Position numbers and translations under genes: made by a program. A stretch of DNA of 64,000 nucleotides from NCBI RefSeq assembly GCF_003666685.1, contig NZ_RCIZ01000008.1, positions 62,001 through 126,000 of the forward strand. The letters are read 5' to 3'. The stretch comes from Mesorhizobium sp. YM1C-6-2 (GTDB lineage: Bacteria; Pseudomonadota; Alphaproteobacteria; Rhizobiales; Rhizobiaceae). A model generated the notes under the pieces. It did no database searches, was not told the DNA's origin, and saw only the letters and a program-made list of their open reading frames with translations. Of this stretch, positions 38,859-47,830 are shown in pieces. The number at the start of each line of letters is the position of its first letter. The stretch's first letter is position 1.

Positions 38859-40001
38859 ATGAGCTACGAGAGCATCGTTGCCTTATTGAACCCTGCAATG
38901 TCGGCAATCTACTGCGTCTCCCTTTTCGTGCTTTGGCGTCACCAGCGGCATCTGGTCTATATCGCGATATTCGCAACCTCATATGCCTTGAGAACCGTAT
39001 GCTTTGCCGTTCTCTATCTTGCAATCAGCAGGCCGGCGCCGGAACTGCGTGTTCTGTCGAACTCGCTAATTCTTCTGTCCATGATACTGCTGTCTGTTGC
39101 GCTGTCTTATCGGTTGGGGCAGCGGCCCCGGTACGCCGCCCTGCTTGCGATCGGCTCGATCTCGACGGTGCTGCTCTACATTTACCAGTTCGCGGCGCCG
39201 AACATGCCTGCGCGAGCCCTCATCCTCAATATCGGGCTCGCTGGGATCTGTCTCCTGATGCTGTTCGACATTGCAACAAGGCTCCATCGGAACCGGACTC
39301 CAGTCGAGCGACTGCTCTTTGGACTCGTCGCCCTCTCCTGCATGGGGTTTCTGCTTCGCCCCCTGGTGTTTCAGGTCTCCGGCATCACCGCCGACCGGCT
39401 CGAAGAAATGTATTGGCAGATTGTCTCTATTTCCGATGCCCTGATTTGTTCGACGCTGGCAGTGGCAATTTTCGCAATGATCGCCGTTGATGTAACGGAA
39501 AACATCAAGACGGAAGCGGAGACCGATGTGCTGTCGGGCTTGCTCAATCGCCGCGGATTTGAAGCACGCGCTTTTGACGTCCTGTCGGGGCCAACGGTCG
39601 ATGCACAGGCCACGGTAATCCTCGGCGACCTCGATCATTTCAAGTCGATCAACGATCGCTTCGGGCATGGAAGCGGTGACCGGATCATCGGAGCCTTCTC
39701 GGATATCCTCAGGAACAAGGCGCCCCACGACGCAATCATCGCCCGCATCGGTGGAGAGGAGTTTGCGATAATGCTTCCAGCTGGATCGTCCATCGCCGCG
39801 CATCGCGTGGCCGAGGCCGTCCGCTCCGCTTTCAAGGAGATCGCTCCCGGCATCGTTTCAAACGAATTCAATCCAACAGCAAGCTTCGGCATCGCAACGG
39901 CGCGCAAGGACGAGGGTCTCCTGGGATTGATGGAACGTGCCGACCGAGCGCTCTACCAGGCAAAGAACCAAGGGCGCGATTGTGTCCGGCAAGTCGCATA
40001 G
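38859..40001 (+). CDS. Diguanylate cyclase with N-terminal membrane domain
   Basis: Predicted to make c-di-GMP from two GTP. The 380 residues contain about six or seven transmembrane helices (about 10-205, a MHYT/7TM-like sensor without recognisable metal residues) and a C-terminal GGDEF domain (about 220-378) beginning TDVLSGLLNRRGFEAR, with DLDHFKSINDRFGHGSGD and the active-site signature RIGGEEFAIML, so the enzyme should be active. The catalytic motif is GGEEF. There is no EAL domain. The ATG at 38859 is preferred to 38820 since it starts directly before the first helix. It stands alone, and its ligand is unknown. Confidence 0.9.
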   Translation: MSYESIVALLNPAMSAIYCVSLFVLWRHQRHLVYIAIFATSYALRTVCFAVLYLAISRPAPELRVLSNSLILLSMILLSVALSYRLGQRPRYAALLAIGSISTVLLYIYQFAAPNMPARALILNIGLAGICLLMLFDIATRLHRNRTPVERLLFGLVALSCMGFLLRPLVFQVSGITADRLEEMYWQIVSISDALICSTLAVAIFAMIAVDVTENIKTEAETDVLSGLLNRRGFEARAFDVLSGPTVDAQATVILGDLDHFKSINDRFGHGSGDRIIGAFSDILRNKAPHDAIIARIGGEEFAIMLPAGSSIAAHRVAEAVRSAFKEIAPGIVSNEFNPTASFGIATARKDEGLLGLMERADRALYQAKNQGRDCVRQVA

Positions 40002-40853
40002 GCTCATCGCCCGACAATTCTAAACCCGGCGACCTTTGGGGGGCTGACCTTGAAGTGGCCTCCTTTGCGCGGGTAGTGGCAGGTCATCTCTGTACTGGCG
40101 TCCGGGCTGCTTCTGTACGTAGCGCTCATCGACCTCCGGGAAATCCCCCACCCTTTCGCCCGCAGGCGCGAATGTCGGGAATCCATGCCTCGGGTTCAGA
40201 CGACGCCAGAGCCAAGGCAGGACACTGGCGACAAACCGTAGCCTGTCGCGTCGACGTGGATAGATTATGCCTGTTATTTGCAACTGGCATTTTTTGTTCC
40301 AGGGGGCCTTTCGGACAACTCCTGGAATCACCTTCTTTTTCGCCTTCCGCCGAACATGCGCATCGCGTCCGGCAAGAAAGCGTTCGCAACTGCACTCACG
40401 CCGCTCCCACTTGAGCGATACTTCTGGCATCTCCTGCACGGGAACGCGGGTCGCGAACCGGGCGAGCGTGGCAGGGACGGTACCGGTTCGGTCGCGCGGA
40501 GGTGGCGCGGCTGGGTGATGAGCCCCGAGGACCGGGCCCTGACCGAGGTCGCGCGGTGAAACGATTCTGCGTCCCCTTCAGGTAGGGCAAGCAAGCCGGC
40601 GGGGCACGGGAAACCGGCCACGTAATACAATTTGAGAGGCTAGGCCCCGTGCCCCGCTTCCCACTTTTTCGGGCAATAGCCAGACTGCAAATGCAGGGCG
40701 TGGCATCGATGAAACGCGCGGGTGAGGGGGAGGCGGACGCCTGCTGCCGTGACGTGACTTCCCCACCCCGCTCTGCTATCAGCGGCCACGTCAGCCGCTT
40801 TCGTCATTCCGTCATCAAAATCGCCTATTGCACGAGGCTGACGAGGATTTTCG
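40002..40853. other. 850-base stretch without a supportable gene
   Basis: Several short ORFs exist on both strands (for example 40020-40439 minus, 40278-40559 plus) but none has a ribosome site, a family motif or consistent codon use, and they overlap one another. The GC content is mixed. Near its right end lies a 12-base inverted repeat, GCGGGGCACGGG (40599-40610) with CCCGTGCCCCGC (40646-40657). No tRNA or known RNA was seen. It may hold gene remnants. Confidence 0.6.
40599..40657. repeat. Perfect 12-base inverted repeat, 35-base loop
   Basis: GCGGGGCACGGG at 40599-40610 and its exact complement at 40646-40657 could form a strong hairpin in either transcript. It lies about 200 bases upstream of the DUF1045 gene and might act as a terminator for the preceding region or as part of an unannotated RNA. 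Confidence 0.55.
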
Positions 40854-41561
40854 ATGCGTTACGCCATCTATTTCACGCCGGGTCAGGACGACCCGCTGAC
40901 CCGCGTTGCGGCGAGCTGGCTCGGCCGCGACCCGTTCTCGGCCGCGCATCCGGCTGCGCCGGATGTGACCGGCCTGTCGCCCGCCGAGATCGCCTATCAT
41001 ACGGCGAGCGCCCGCCGCTACGGCTTCCACGCGACGCTGAAGGCGCCGTTCCATCTGGCGGAGAATGCGACCGAAGCCGAGCTCGACGACGCCGTCGCCC
41101 GCTTCGCGGCCGGCGCGGAGCAGATCCTGCTATCGGGGCTCGCGCCGACCCGGATCGACGGCTTCCTCGCGCTCACCCCGCGCGGCCCGGCCCCGGATCT
41201 CGATCGTTTTGCCGGCGAAGTGGTCACCGTCTTCGACCGCTTCCGTGCGCCGCTCAGCGACAGCGAGATCCAGCGCCGCAACCCCGATGCGCTCAGCCCC
41301 GAGGAGTTCCGCAATCTGCTGCAATGGGGCTACCCTTACGTCTTCGAGAGCTTCCGCTTCCACATGACGCTGACCGGCCGCGTCGCCGACGCGGATCTGC
41401 CGCGCGTGCGTGCCGCCATCGACGAGGTGTTCGCGCCGGTGCTGGAGCGGCCGGCGATCGTCGACGGGCTGGCGCTGTTCGTCGAGCCCGAGCCCGGCGC
41501 CCCCTTCATGGTAAGATCCTGGCACGGGCTTGGCCGCCGCCAGGAGCGCAAGACCGCCTGA
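40854..41561 (+). CDS. DUF1045 phosphonate-cluster protein (2H phosphoesterase-like)
   Basis: A 235-residue protein of the DUF1045 family, usually found with phn genes. It carries two H-x-T motifs of 2H phosphoesterases: YGFHATLKAPF (about 61-71) and FHMTLTGRV (about 178-186). The family is thought to process a cyclic phosphate intermediate of phosphonate breakdown, but this has not been shown here. GAGGA precedes the ATG. It lies 22 bases upstream of phnM, so the three genes form one operon. Confidence 0.88.
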   Translation: MRYAIYFTPGQDDPLTRVAASWLGRDPFSAAHPAAPDVTGLSPAEIAYHTASARRYGFHATLKAPFHLAENATEAELDDAVARFAAGAEQILLSGLAPTRIDGFLALTPRGPAPDLDRFAGEVVTVFDRFRAPLSDSEIQRRNPDALSPEEFRNLLQWGYPYVFESFRFHMTLTGRVADADLPRVRAAIDEVFAPVLERPAIVDGLALFVEPEPGAPFMVRSWHGLGRRQERKTA

Positions 41562-41583
41562 ACCCTATCGCAAGAACAAGAAG

Positions 41584-42720
41584 ATGACCGAAACCGTACT
41601 CACCAATGCAAACATCGTGCTCGCCGACGAGGTCGTGCCGGGCACGCTCGTCATCCGCGACGGCAGCATCGCCGAAATCGCCCGCGGCGCCGCCCGCTCC
41701 GGCGAGGACATGGAAGGCGACTTCCTCATCCCCGGCCTCGTCGAACTGCATACCGACCATCTCGAGGGCCACTACGCGCCGCGCCCGAAGGTGCGCTGGA
41801 ACCCGATCGCCTCGGTGCTGGCGCATGACGCGCAGGTCGCCACCGCCGGCATCACCACCGTTTTCGACGCGCTGCGCGTCGGTATGGACTACGACGCCGA
41901 TCTCGGCATCGAGGACATGCGCAAGCTCGCCGACGCCATCGAGGACAGCGTGCGCCAGAACCGCGTGCGCGCCGACCACTTCATCCACCTGCGCTGCGAG
42001 GTCTCCGCTCCCGACTGCCAGGAGGCGTTCGCCTATTTCGAGGGCGACGATCGAGTCAAGCTCGCCTCGCTGATGGACCATGCGCCGGGGCAGCGCCAGT
42101 TCGCGAATTTCGATTCCTATGCGATGTACTACATGGGCAAGCTGAAGATGTCGGAAGAGGTGTTCCGCGCCTATTGCGACAAGCGCATCGCGCAGTCGCA
42201 GGCCAACTCGGCGCCGAACCGCATCGCCATCTCGACGGCATGCCGCGAGCGCGGCATCGTGCTCGCCAGCCATGACGACGCGACGGTCGCGCATGTCGAG
42301 GAGGCGATCGAACAGGGCATCCGCGTCGCCGAGTTCCCGACCACGCAAGAGGCCGCTTCCGCCTCCCGGCAGGCCGGGCTCGGCGTGCTGATGGGCGCGC
42401 CCAACGTGATGCGCGGCGGCTCGCATTCGGGCAACGTGTCCGCGCGGGAACTTGCGGCCGAAGGCCTGCTCGACATCCTCTCGTCCGACTACATCCCGTT
42501 CAGCCTGATCCAGTCGGCCTTCTTCATCGGCGAGGCGGTCGAAGGCATCTCCCTGCCCAAGGCCGTCGCCATGGTGTCGAAGAACCCGGCGGAGGCCGTC
42601 GGCCTCACCGACCGCGGCGTCATCGAGCCCGGCCGGCGCGCCGACCTCGTGCGCGTGCGGGTCGACGATCACGTGCCGGTGGTGCGAACCGTCTGGCGCG
42701 AGGGGCGCCGGGTCGCATGA
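41584..42720 (+). CDS. phnM: Alpha-D-ribose 1-methylphosphonate 5-triphosphate diphosphatase (PhnM)
   Basis: A 378-residue amidohydrolase-fold enzyme that releases pyrophosphate from the triphosphate intermediate of the C-P lyase pathway. Metal-ligand blocks are LIPGLVELHTDHLEGHYAPR (HTDHLE, about 62-67), ADHFIHLRCEVS, ASHDDATVAHVEEA and LSSDYIPFSL, all standard for PhnM. It continues at the C terminus to VVRTVWREGRRVA, and its stop overlaps the phnN start by four bases (ATGA). The C-P lyase core (phnGHIJKL) is not in this window. Confidence 0.93.
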   Translation: MTETVLTNANIVLADEVVPGTLVIRDGSIAEIARGAARSGEDMEGDFLIPGLVELHTDHLEGHYAPRPKVRWNPIASVLAHDAQVATAGITTVFDALRVGMDYDADLGIEDMRKLADAIEDSVRQNRVRADHFIHLRCEVSAPDCQEAFAYFEGDDRVKLASLMDHAPGQRQFANFDSYAMYYMGKLKMSEEVFRAYCDKRIAQSQANSAPNRIAISTACRERGIVLASHDDATVAHVEEAIEQGIRVAEFPTTQEAASASRQAGLGVLMGAPNVMRGGSHSGNVSARELAAEGLLDILSSDYIPFSLIQSAFFIGEAVEGISLPKAVAMVSKNPAEAVGLTDRGVIEPGRRADLVRVRVDDHVPVVRTVWREGRRVA

Positions 42721-43340
42721 TGACGTCCGCCTTGCTCGAACGCGAACAGGAAGACGCGCTGCCGATCCGCAACGGTGCCTTCGTCGCCATCGTCGGCCCG
42801 AGCGGTGCCGGCAAGGACACGCTGATCGCGCATGCGAAAGCTGCACTCGCCGACGAGCCGCAGGTCGATTTCGTGCGGCGCGTGATCACGCGGCTGTCCG
42901 ACGGCGAAACGGAAGACCACGACACGCTTGACGATTCCGAATTCGTCGAGGCGCTCGCCGAGGGCGCCTTCGCGCTCGCCTGGGAGGCGCACGGCCTGCG
43001 TTACGGCCTGCCCGCCGGCATCGATGCCGCGATCGGGAACGGCCATGTCGCGGTGGCCAACGTCTCGCGTGGCGCGCTGCCGGCGCTGCGTGAGCGCTAC
43101 GCCAATGTCGCTGTCGTGGAAGTGACCGCCGATCCCGAAATCCTGGCGGCGCGGCTTGCCGGACGCGGGCGCGAATCGCGCGGCGAGATCCTGGCGCGGC
43201 TGGCGCGGACCATCTCGTGCGACACGACCGGCCCTTCCATCGCGCTCGACAACAGCGGGCCGAAGGAGATCGCCGGCGATAGGCTGGTCGCCATCATCCG
43301 CAAGGCGATGGCCTTCGCCGACATGTCGGGGACCGTCTGA
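42717..43340 (+). CDS. phnN: Ribose 1,5-bisphosphokinase (PhnN)
   Basis: A 207-residue kinase of the guanylate-kinase-like fold, converting ribose 1,5-bisphosphate to PRPP in phosphonate use. The P-loop is GPSGAGKD (residues 27-34), followed by RRVITRL and the SRGALPALRERY region. Initiation is at ATG 42717, overlapping the phnM stop (ATGA). A second ATG three bases on is possible. It ends the three-gene set with no obvious terminator before the DUF1513 gene on the other strand. Confidence 0.92.
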   Translation: MMTSALLEREQEDALPIRNGAFVAIVGPSGAGKDTLIAHAKAALADEPQVDFVRRVITRLSDGETEDHDTLDDSEFVEALAEGAFALAWEAHGLRYGLPAGIDAAIGNGHVAVANVSRGALPALRERYANVAVVEVTADPEILAARLAGRGRESRGEILARLARTISCDTTGPSIALDNSGPKEIAGDRLVAIIRKAMAFADMSGTV

Positions 43341-43382
43341 GCTTCGAAGGACGTCGCTGAACTTTATCCACGCACGGCCGGC

Positions 43383-44495
43383 TCAGCCTATCCTGAGCAC
43401 ATGGTTGTCCCAGACGAAGTCGTTCTCCTCGAAAGACCTGTCTTCCGGGACGACAATTTCACCGGTGCCTGTGGTCACCATGAAGCCCGCATGGTCGGGC
43501 GCCACACCGCACACCTCGGTCAGCCGTTCGACCTTCAGTACCTTGCTGGTCGCCGCCTCGATCACCGCGTAGGAATTGCCCTGCGGCGACGTCACGGCGA
43601 CGGTGCCGGCGTCGCGGTTCGCCGCCACCGAGCCGATATAGTTGCGGAAGCCCGACAGCACTTTCGGCGCCATCTCGACCAGTTCCAGTTCCTTGCCCCT
43701 CACCGCGCGGCCGACCAGCGCCGGCCGCTCGGTCGCGGGTCCCTCGTGCTGGCAGCCGAACCAGACCGCGCCGGTCTCGTCGGTATCCATGTGCCGGATC
43801 GACAGCTGGTGCAGCTCCGGCGGCAATTCATGCTTCTCGATGAGATCGCCGTTCCTGCGGTCGACCAGCACGTAGGAAGGCTTCATGGTCGGCAGATTGA
43901 GCTTGGCGCGGCCGAAATCCGGATGCGTCTCGATGCCGCCATTGGCGATGGCGATCGTTCGGCCGTCGCCGAGCAGCAGAAGCTCGTGCGGCCCGACGCC
44001 ATGCGTTGGGAACTCGCCGATGCGCGCAAAGCCGTTCCTGGCGTCATAAATGCCGACCATGCCAGCGGCATTGTCGAAATCGTTCTCGGTCGCGTAGAGC
44101 AGCGCGCCGTCGGGCGAGAAGACGCCATGGCCGAAGAAATGGCGGCCGGACACGCTTTCGACCGTCACCGGCGGCGTGCGCCCCGCATGGTCGAAGGCGA
44201 CGAAGAAGGTGCCGGGCTGCCGCGCGAAGACCACCGAGCGGCCGGACACCGGATCGAAGGTGATGTCATGGCCGCGGTCGGGCAGTTCGACCGTCTGCAA
44301 TATCTTGCCGGCTTCCGAGAGGATCGCCGCGCCATAGGCGCCGTCGCGGCGCTGGTAGGCGGTGGCGAAGACCGCGTCGGCGGCGAGCGTATCGGCGAAA
44401 GCTTTCGGGGTCAGCGAGGAGAGGAACGCCGCCCCCGCCGCCTTGAGGAAATCCCGGCGGTCGATCAGGCCTGTACACTTGCCGATCATGGCCAT
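43383..44495 (-). CDS. DUF1513 protein (COG3490) of the iron cluster, Tat-exported beta-propeller-like
   Basis: A 370-residue protein with a twin-arginine signal, DRRDFLKAAGAAFLSSLTPK, followed by repeated GxxF(V/L)-type beta strands such as GHDITFDPVSGRSVVFAR and GHGVFSPDGALLYATEND that resemble beta-propeller blades. It belongs to COG3490, the last member of the COG3487-3490 cluster that I recall being placed under Irr in alphaproteobacteria. Periplasmic, function unknown. Its start (44495) is close behind the imelysin stop (44505), so the two are in one operon. Confidence 0.82.
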   Translation of the reverse strand: MAMIGKCTGLIDRRDFLKAAGAAFLSSLTPKAFADTLAADAVFATAYQRRDGAYGAAILSEAGKILQTVELPDRGHDITFDPVSGRSVVFARQPGTFFVAFDHAGRTPPVTVESVSGRHFFGHGVFSPDGALLYATENDFDNAAGMVGIYDARNGFARIGEFPTHGVGPHELLLLGDGRTIAIANGGIETHPDFGRAKLNLPTMKPSYVLVDRRNGDLIEKHELPPELHQLSIRHMDTDETGAVWFGCQHEGPATERPALVGRAVRGKELELVEMAPKVLSGFRNYIGSVAANRDAGTVAVTSPQGNSYAVIEAATSKVLKVERLTEVCGVAPDHAGFMVTTGTGEIVVPEDRSFEENDFVWDNHVLRIG

Positions 44496-44504
44496 GTCGC
44501 GGTC

Positions 44505-45554
44505 CTAGTCTCCGTCGAGCGACGAAAAGCCCGCCGTCAGCCCAAGCGCTCCCGACATCTGCGTGCCGAATATGTCGGACAGGCTGGAGGTCACCAGCCC
44601 GAAATAGGCGAGCTTGGCCCGTTTCTCGGGATCTGCGAGCACGTCTGCGATCGCTCCCTGCGCGCCGGCCGCCGCATTGGCGGCGTTGGAGAATTCGAAC
44701 AGCGCCTCGCCGCCCATCCAGGACTGGTCCGCCGGCAACGCGTCCGCCAGCTTCGAGGCTTCGAGCAGCGCCTTCATGCCGGCGAGATTGCCGGCCAGCG
44801 CGTCGACCGTCCTGCCGGAGCGCCAGAACAGCGCCTGTTTTGGCTTGTCGTCCTTCGCCTCGGCGCCCAGGAAGCCGCCCAGCCTGACATCGCGCACCAG
44901 CTCCGTGCCGGTGATGAAGACCTCCATCAGCTCGGTCACCGCCTCGGTGCCGTCGCGGAAGAGCGGATTGTCGGCGGAAGGATTGGCCCAGGTCTCTGCG
45001 AAGCCGTCGGGCGCGGCCCAGGCCGTCTGGAGTTCGGCCGCGATGGCGTCGAGGTTGCCGGCGATCGCCAGGCCATAGGAACAGCGATAGGCGTCGCCCG
45101 CCGCCAGCGCTTCGGCGCCTGTGCCGAAGAGCACGAACTCCAAAGCGCCGAGCCCTTGCATGGCGACGCTTTTCTTCGCGAGTTGCGTCGCATCGGTCGC
45201 GGTCGGGTCTTTCTCGGCGAGCGCCGCCTGCACCTGCTTCAGTCCCGTGCCCTTGCGATCCGGCCAGAACAGCACACGTTCCAGCCGGTTCTCTTCGGTC
45301 ACCGGACCGAAGCGGATGATCTCGATCCGCGACCAGGCGTCGACCGTAGCCCCGAAGGCGTCTCGCGCGGCGTCCAGCGTCACTTGCGAGGGCGTCGCGC
45401 AGAGCGCCTTGCCGGCCTCGGAAAGCCCGCCCGTCGCTTCGTGAAAGGCGTGGTAGCCCGGACGGATAAAGCCGTCGATCGCATTGCCGACGATGTCCTG
45501 CGCCTTCGTGGCGAGGGCTGTCGTCGTTCCCAAGAAGCAGACGGCGATAGCCAT
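44505..45554 (-). CDS. Imelysin-family periplasmic protein (COG3489)
   Basis: A 349-residue helical protein of the imelysin superfamily, predicted to be periplasmic and iron-linked. MAIAVCFLGTTTALA is a signal peptide, and the mature part has the family block QGLGALEFVLFGTGAEAL in place of the G-x-H-x-x-E motif. I choose ATG 45554. A longer frame begins at 45698 and overlaps the stop of the upstream gene (TGATG), but the first 48 residues are repeat-derived and lack the features of a protein start. It is cluster member COG3489, between the di-heme protein and DUF1513. Confidence 0.8.
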   Translation of the reverse strand: MAIAVCFLGTTTALATKAQDIVGNAIDGFIRPGYHAFHEATGGLSEAGKALCATPSQVTLDAARDAFGATVDAWSRIEIIRFGPVTEENRLERVLFWPDRKGTGLKQVQAALAEKDPTATDATQLAKKSVAMQGLGALEFVLFGTGAEALAAGDAYRCSYGLAIAGNLDAIAAELQTAWAAPDGFAETWANPSADNPLFRDGTEAVTELMEVFITGTELVRDVRLGGFLGAEAKDDKPKQALFWRSGRTVDALAGNLAGMKALLEASKLADALPADQSWMGGEALFEFSNAANAAAGAQGAIADVLADPEKRAKLAYFGLVTSSLSDIFGTQMSGALGLTAGFSSLDGD

Positions 45555-45698
45555 CCCGGCGCAAAGAACGGCCCTCTCGCGCGGCCTTCGTTCCGCCCGG
45601 CCTTCGCGTCGCGGAGAGGAAGTCGCCGGCGTCTCCGCTTTCCCCCCGCCAACGGGGAAAAGGGCACGCAGCGACCGGATGAGAGGATCGTATCCCAT
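45555..45698 (-). repeat. Repeat-derived leader ahead of the imelysin gene
   Basis: In-frame from ATG 45698, coding FPVGGGKAETPATSSPRREG and similar residues that come from a rhizobial palindromic repeat (TTCCCCGTTGGCGGGGGG on the minus strand). It may be translated as an extra leader or skipped. Confidence 0.55.
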
Positions 45699-47320
45699 CA
45701 GAGCGACTCCAGGAATTTCACCAGCGCATCGCGGTCGGCTTTCGGCAGATCGGTGAAGCGGTCGCGCGCCGCTTGTGCCTCGCCGCCATGCCAGAGGATC
45801 GCCTCGGTCAGGTTGCGGGCGCGGCCGTCATGCAGGAAGAACGTATGACCGTTGACGGTTTTCGTGAGACCTATGCCCCACAGCGGCGGCGTGCGCCATT
45901 CGCTGCCCGTGGCGTCGCCCACCAGCTGGCCGTCGGCCAGCCCGTCGCCCATGTCGTGCAGCAGGAAATCGGAATAGGGCCAGATCAACTGGAATTTCTG
46001 CGCCTTGTTCGGCGCCTTGCGGCTGGTGACGAATTTCGGCGTGTGGCAGGACGTGCAGCCGGTCTCGTAGAATATCTGCTTGCCGCGCAGCACGTCCGGG
46101 CTGTCGATGCCGCGCCGCGCCGGCACGGCGAGGTTCTGGGAATAGAAGGTGACGAGATCGAGCACCGGGTCGGGCGCTTCCGTGTCGCCGAGCCTGGCCT
46201 GCACGCCGTCGGGGAGGTCGCGGCAAGCCGTCTGCGCCTCCGTGCAGTCGCCCCAGGCCAGCGGCATGTCGGGGTTGGAGATGCCGAGATCGCCGACGAA
46301 GGCGTCGGCCGACTGCTCGCGGATCGTCGGCTTCGACGCCTTCCACCCGAAGCGCCCGAGCGTCAGCTCCCCGGTCGCGCGGTCGCGCACCATCGACGCC
46401 TTGCCGGAAACGCCGTCGCCGTCGGCGTCGTCCGGATCGGCCAGGGCGAGGATGTCGGCCGGGTGGATCTGCTCGACGAGACCGAGCCCGATCATCTGCG
46501 GCGTGACCCGCGGCGACAGCGTCGTTCCCGGATGGAGCGGCCCGTAAGCCGGGTTCTCGACCGAATAGGCCGGCTTGCGCAGCGAGACTTCGGTGCCGTC
46601 GCCGAGCGTTATCGGGATTTCCTCATAGGCGATCTTCATGCGCCCTTCGCCGGCCAGCCCCGGCACGGCGAGATCCTGCAACTGGCCGCCATAGACGGGA
46701 TCGGGGAAATTGAGCACGGCGCGCTCGGCCAGCGCCTTCTCCTCCTCGGCGCTCTCGGCCGCCCGGGCAAGCCGCAGGAACATGGAGGTGGCGTCGGCAT
46801 TGCCCTCCGGCGGATGGCCGCGGCCGTCCTTGAGATGGCAGCTCTGGCAGGCGCGCGCGTTGAACAGCGGGCCAAGCCCGTCGGACGCCTGGGTCGAGGA
46901 GGGCGACGACACCCAGAGCTTGCGGAACAGCGCGTTGCCGAGCTTGAACGTGCCTTCCTCCTCGAAGGTGATGTTGGCCGAGGAGTGCGAGAAGGCGTCC
47001 TGATTGGGGCGCTTCTTCGACGTGCCCGCCCCGCCCTGCATCAGCTCGAACTGCTCCGGCTTGGAGAAGTCGCTCGTCGGACGCGTCACCGCCTCGACGC
47101 GCTTTGCGTCCTTTGGCGAGAGATCGGTGCGCGTGGTGGGGAGGTCTGCGGGGTCGCCGGCAAGGGCCGGCGTAGCAAAGGCCAGAATGGCGAACGCCGC
47201 GAAAACGCTACGTGCCCTTTCTGCGGCTCGCTGCGCGAACCGCCTCTCCCCCGTTTGGCGAGGGGAGAGGATGGAAGTCAGACTCCGCCTGCGGCGCGAA
47301 AAAGCTATGGCGCGCCGCAT
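45698..47320 (-). CDS. Di-heme oxidoreductase, DUF1111 family (COG3488)
   Basis: A 540-residue exported c-type cytochrome. Two heme-binding motifs, NARACQSCHLKDGRGH (about 165-180) and ETGCTSCHTPKF (about 425-436), match the DUF1111 'predicted thiol oxidoreductase' family. The N terminus holds a signal peptide (VFAAFAILAFATPALAGD), but before it lie about 27 residues, including SILSPRQTGERRFAQRA, that look like repeat-encoded sequence. ATG 47320 is the only in-frame start before the hydrophobic core. The gene ends where the next one starts (TGATG). It is cluster member COG3488. Confidence 0.88.
   Translation of the reverse strand: MRRAIAFSRRRRSLTSILSPRQTGERRFAQRAAERARSVFAAFAILAFATPALAGDPADLPTTRTDLSPKDAKRVEAVTRPTSDFSKPEQFELMQGGAGTSKKRPNQDAFSHSSANITFEEEGTFKLGNALFRKLWVSSPSSTQASDGLGPLFNARACQSCHLKDGRGHPPEGNADATSMFLRLARAAESAEEEKALAERAVLNFPDPVYGGQLQDLAVPGLAGEGRMKIAYEEIPITLGDGTEVSLRKPAYSVENPAYGPLHPGTTLSPRVTPQMIGLGLVEQIHPADILALADPDDADGDGVSGKASMVRDRATGELTLGRFGWKASKPTIREQSADAFVGDLGISNPDMPLAWGDCTEAQTACRDLPDGVQARLGDTEAPDPVLDLVTFYSQNLAVPARRGIDSPDVLRGKQIFYETGCTSCHTPKFVTSRKAPNKAQKFQLIWPYSDFLLHDMGDGLADGQLVGDATGSEWRTPPLWGIGLTKTVNGHTFFLHDGRARNLTEAILWHGGEAQAARDRFTDLPKADRDALVKFLESL
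47218..47290. repeat. Rhizobial palindromic repeat inside the 5' end of the DUF1111 gene
   Basis: CCTCTCCCCCGTTTGGCGAG and its mirror CTCGCCAAACGGGGGAGAGG style arms (around 47247-47270) are those of intergenic repeats, but here they lie within the coding frame, before the signal-peptide core. Boundaries are approximate. Confidence 0.5.
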
Positions 47321-47332
47321 GGTGTCATGGTC

Positions 47333-47830
47333 CTAGTGCTCCCCGCCTTCGGCCTCGTCGGCGGAGTCGGCGTTGAGCTGTCCGTATTTGGTTTCGCCGA
47401 GCGCATTGAGCAGATCGAGCTGGGTCTCGAGGAAGTCGATATGGCCTTCCTCGTCCGCCAGCAGTTCCTCGAAGAGTTTCATGGTCACGTAATCGCCCGC
47501 CTCGTGGCAGATTTCCCGCGACTTCTTGTAGGCGGTGCGGGCGTCGTATTCGCCGGCGAGATCGGATTCCAGCACTTCCTTGACATTCTGGCCTATGCGC
47601 AGGGGCGCCACCGACTGCAGGTTGGGATGCCCCTCGAGGAAGATGATGCGCGCCACGAGCTTGTCGGCGTGATGCATCTCCTCGATCGATTCAGCGCGCT
47701 CCTTCTTCGCAAGCTTGGTGTAGCCCCAATCCTCCAGCAGCCTGTAATGGACCCAATACTGGTTGACGGCCCCCAGCTCCAGGAACAGGGCCTCGTTAAG
47801 CCGCTCGATTACCTGCTTTTCGCCTTTCAT
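47333..47830 (-). CDS. bfr: Bacterioferritin
   Basis: A 165-residue heme-containing ferritin that stores iron as a mineral core in a 24-subunit shell. It begins [20 protein letters not shown], the family's first helix, and contains [19 protein letters not shown] (ferroxidase Glu and His) and [27 protein letters not shown] ribosome site precedes ATG 47830. It overlaps the 3' end of bfd by 35 bases and stops 13 bases before the di-heme gene begins, so all are one operon. Confidence 0.96.
   Translation of the reverse strand: MKGEKQVIERLNEALFLELGAVNQYWVHYRLLEDWGYTKLAKKERAESIEEMHHADKLVARIIFLEGHPNLQSVAPLRIGQNVKEVLESDLAGEYDARTAYKKSREICHEAGDYVTMKLFEELLADEEGHIDFLETQLDLLNALGETKYGQLNADSADEAEGGEH

Noticed and set aside
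40020-40439. Minus-strand ORF of 139 residues in the gene-poor interval
   Set aside because: No family, no ribosome site, and composition (many Arg, Pro and Gln) like a random GC-rich frame; left as an unsupported interval.
45698-45700. ATG 45698 as the sole true start of the imelysin gene
   Set aside because: The first 48 residues look repeat-encoded and the signal peptide begins at 45554; kept as a finding instead.
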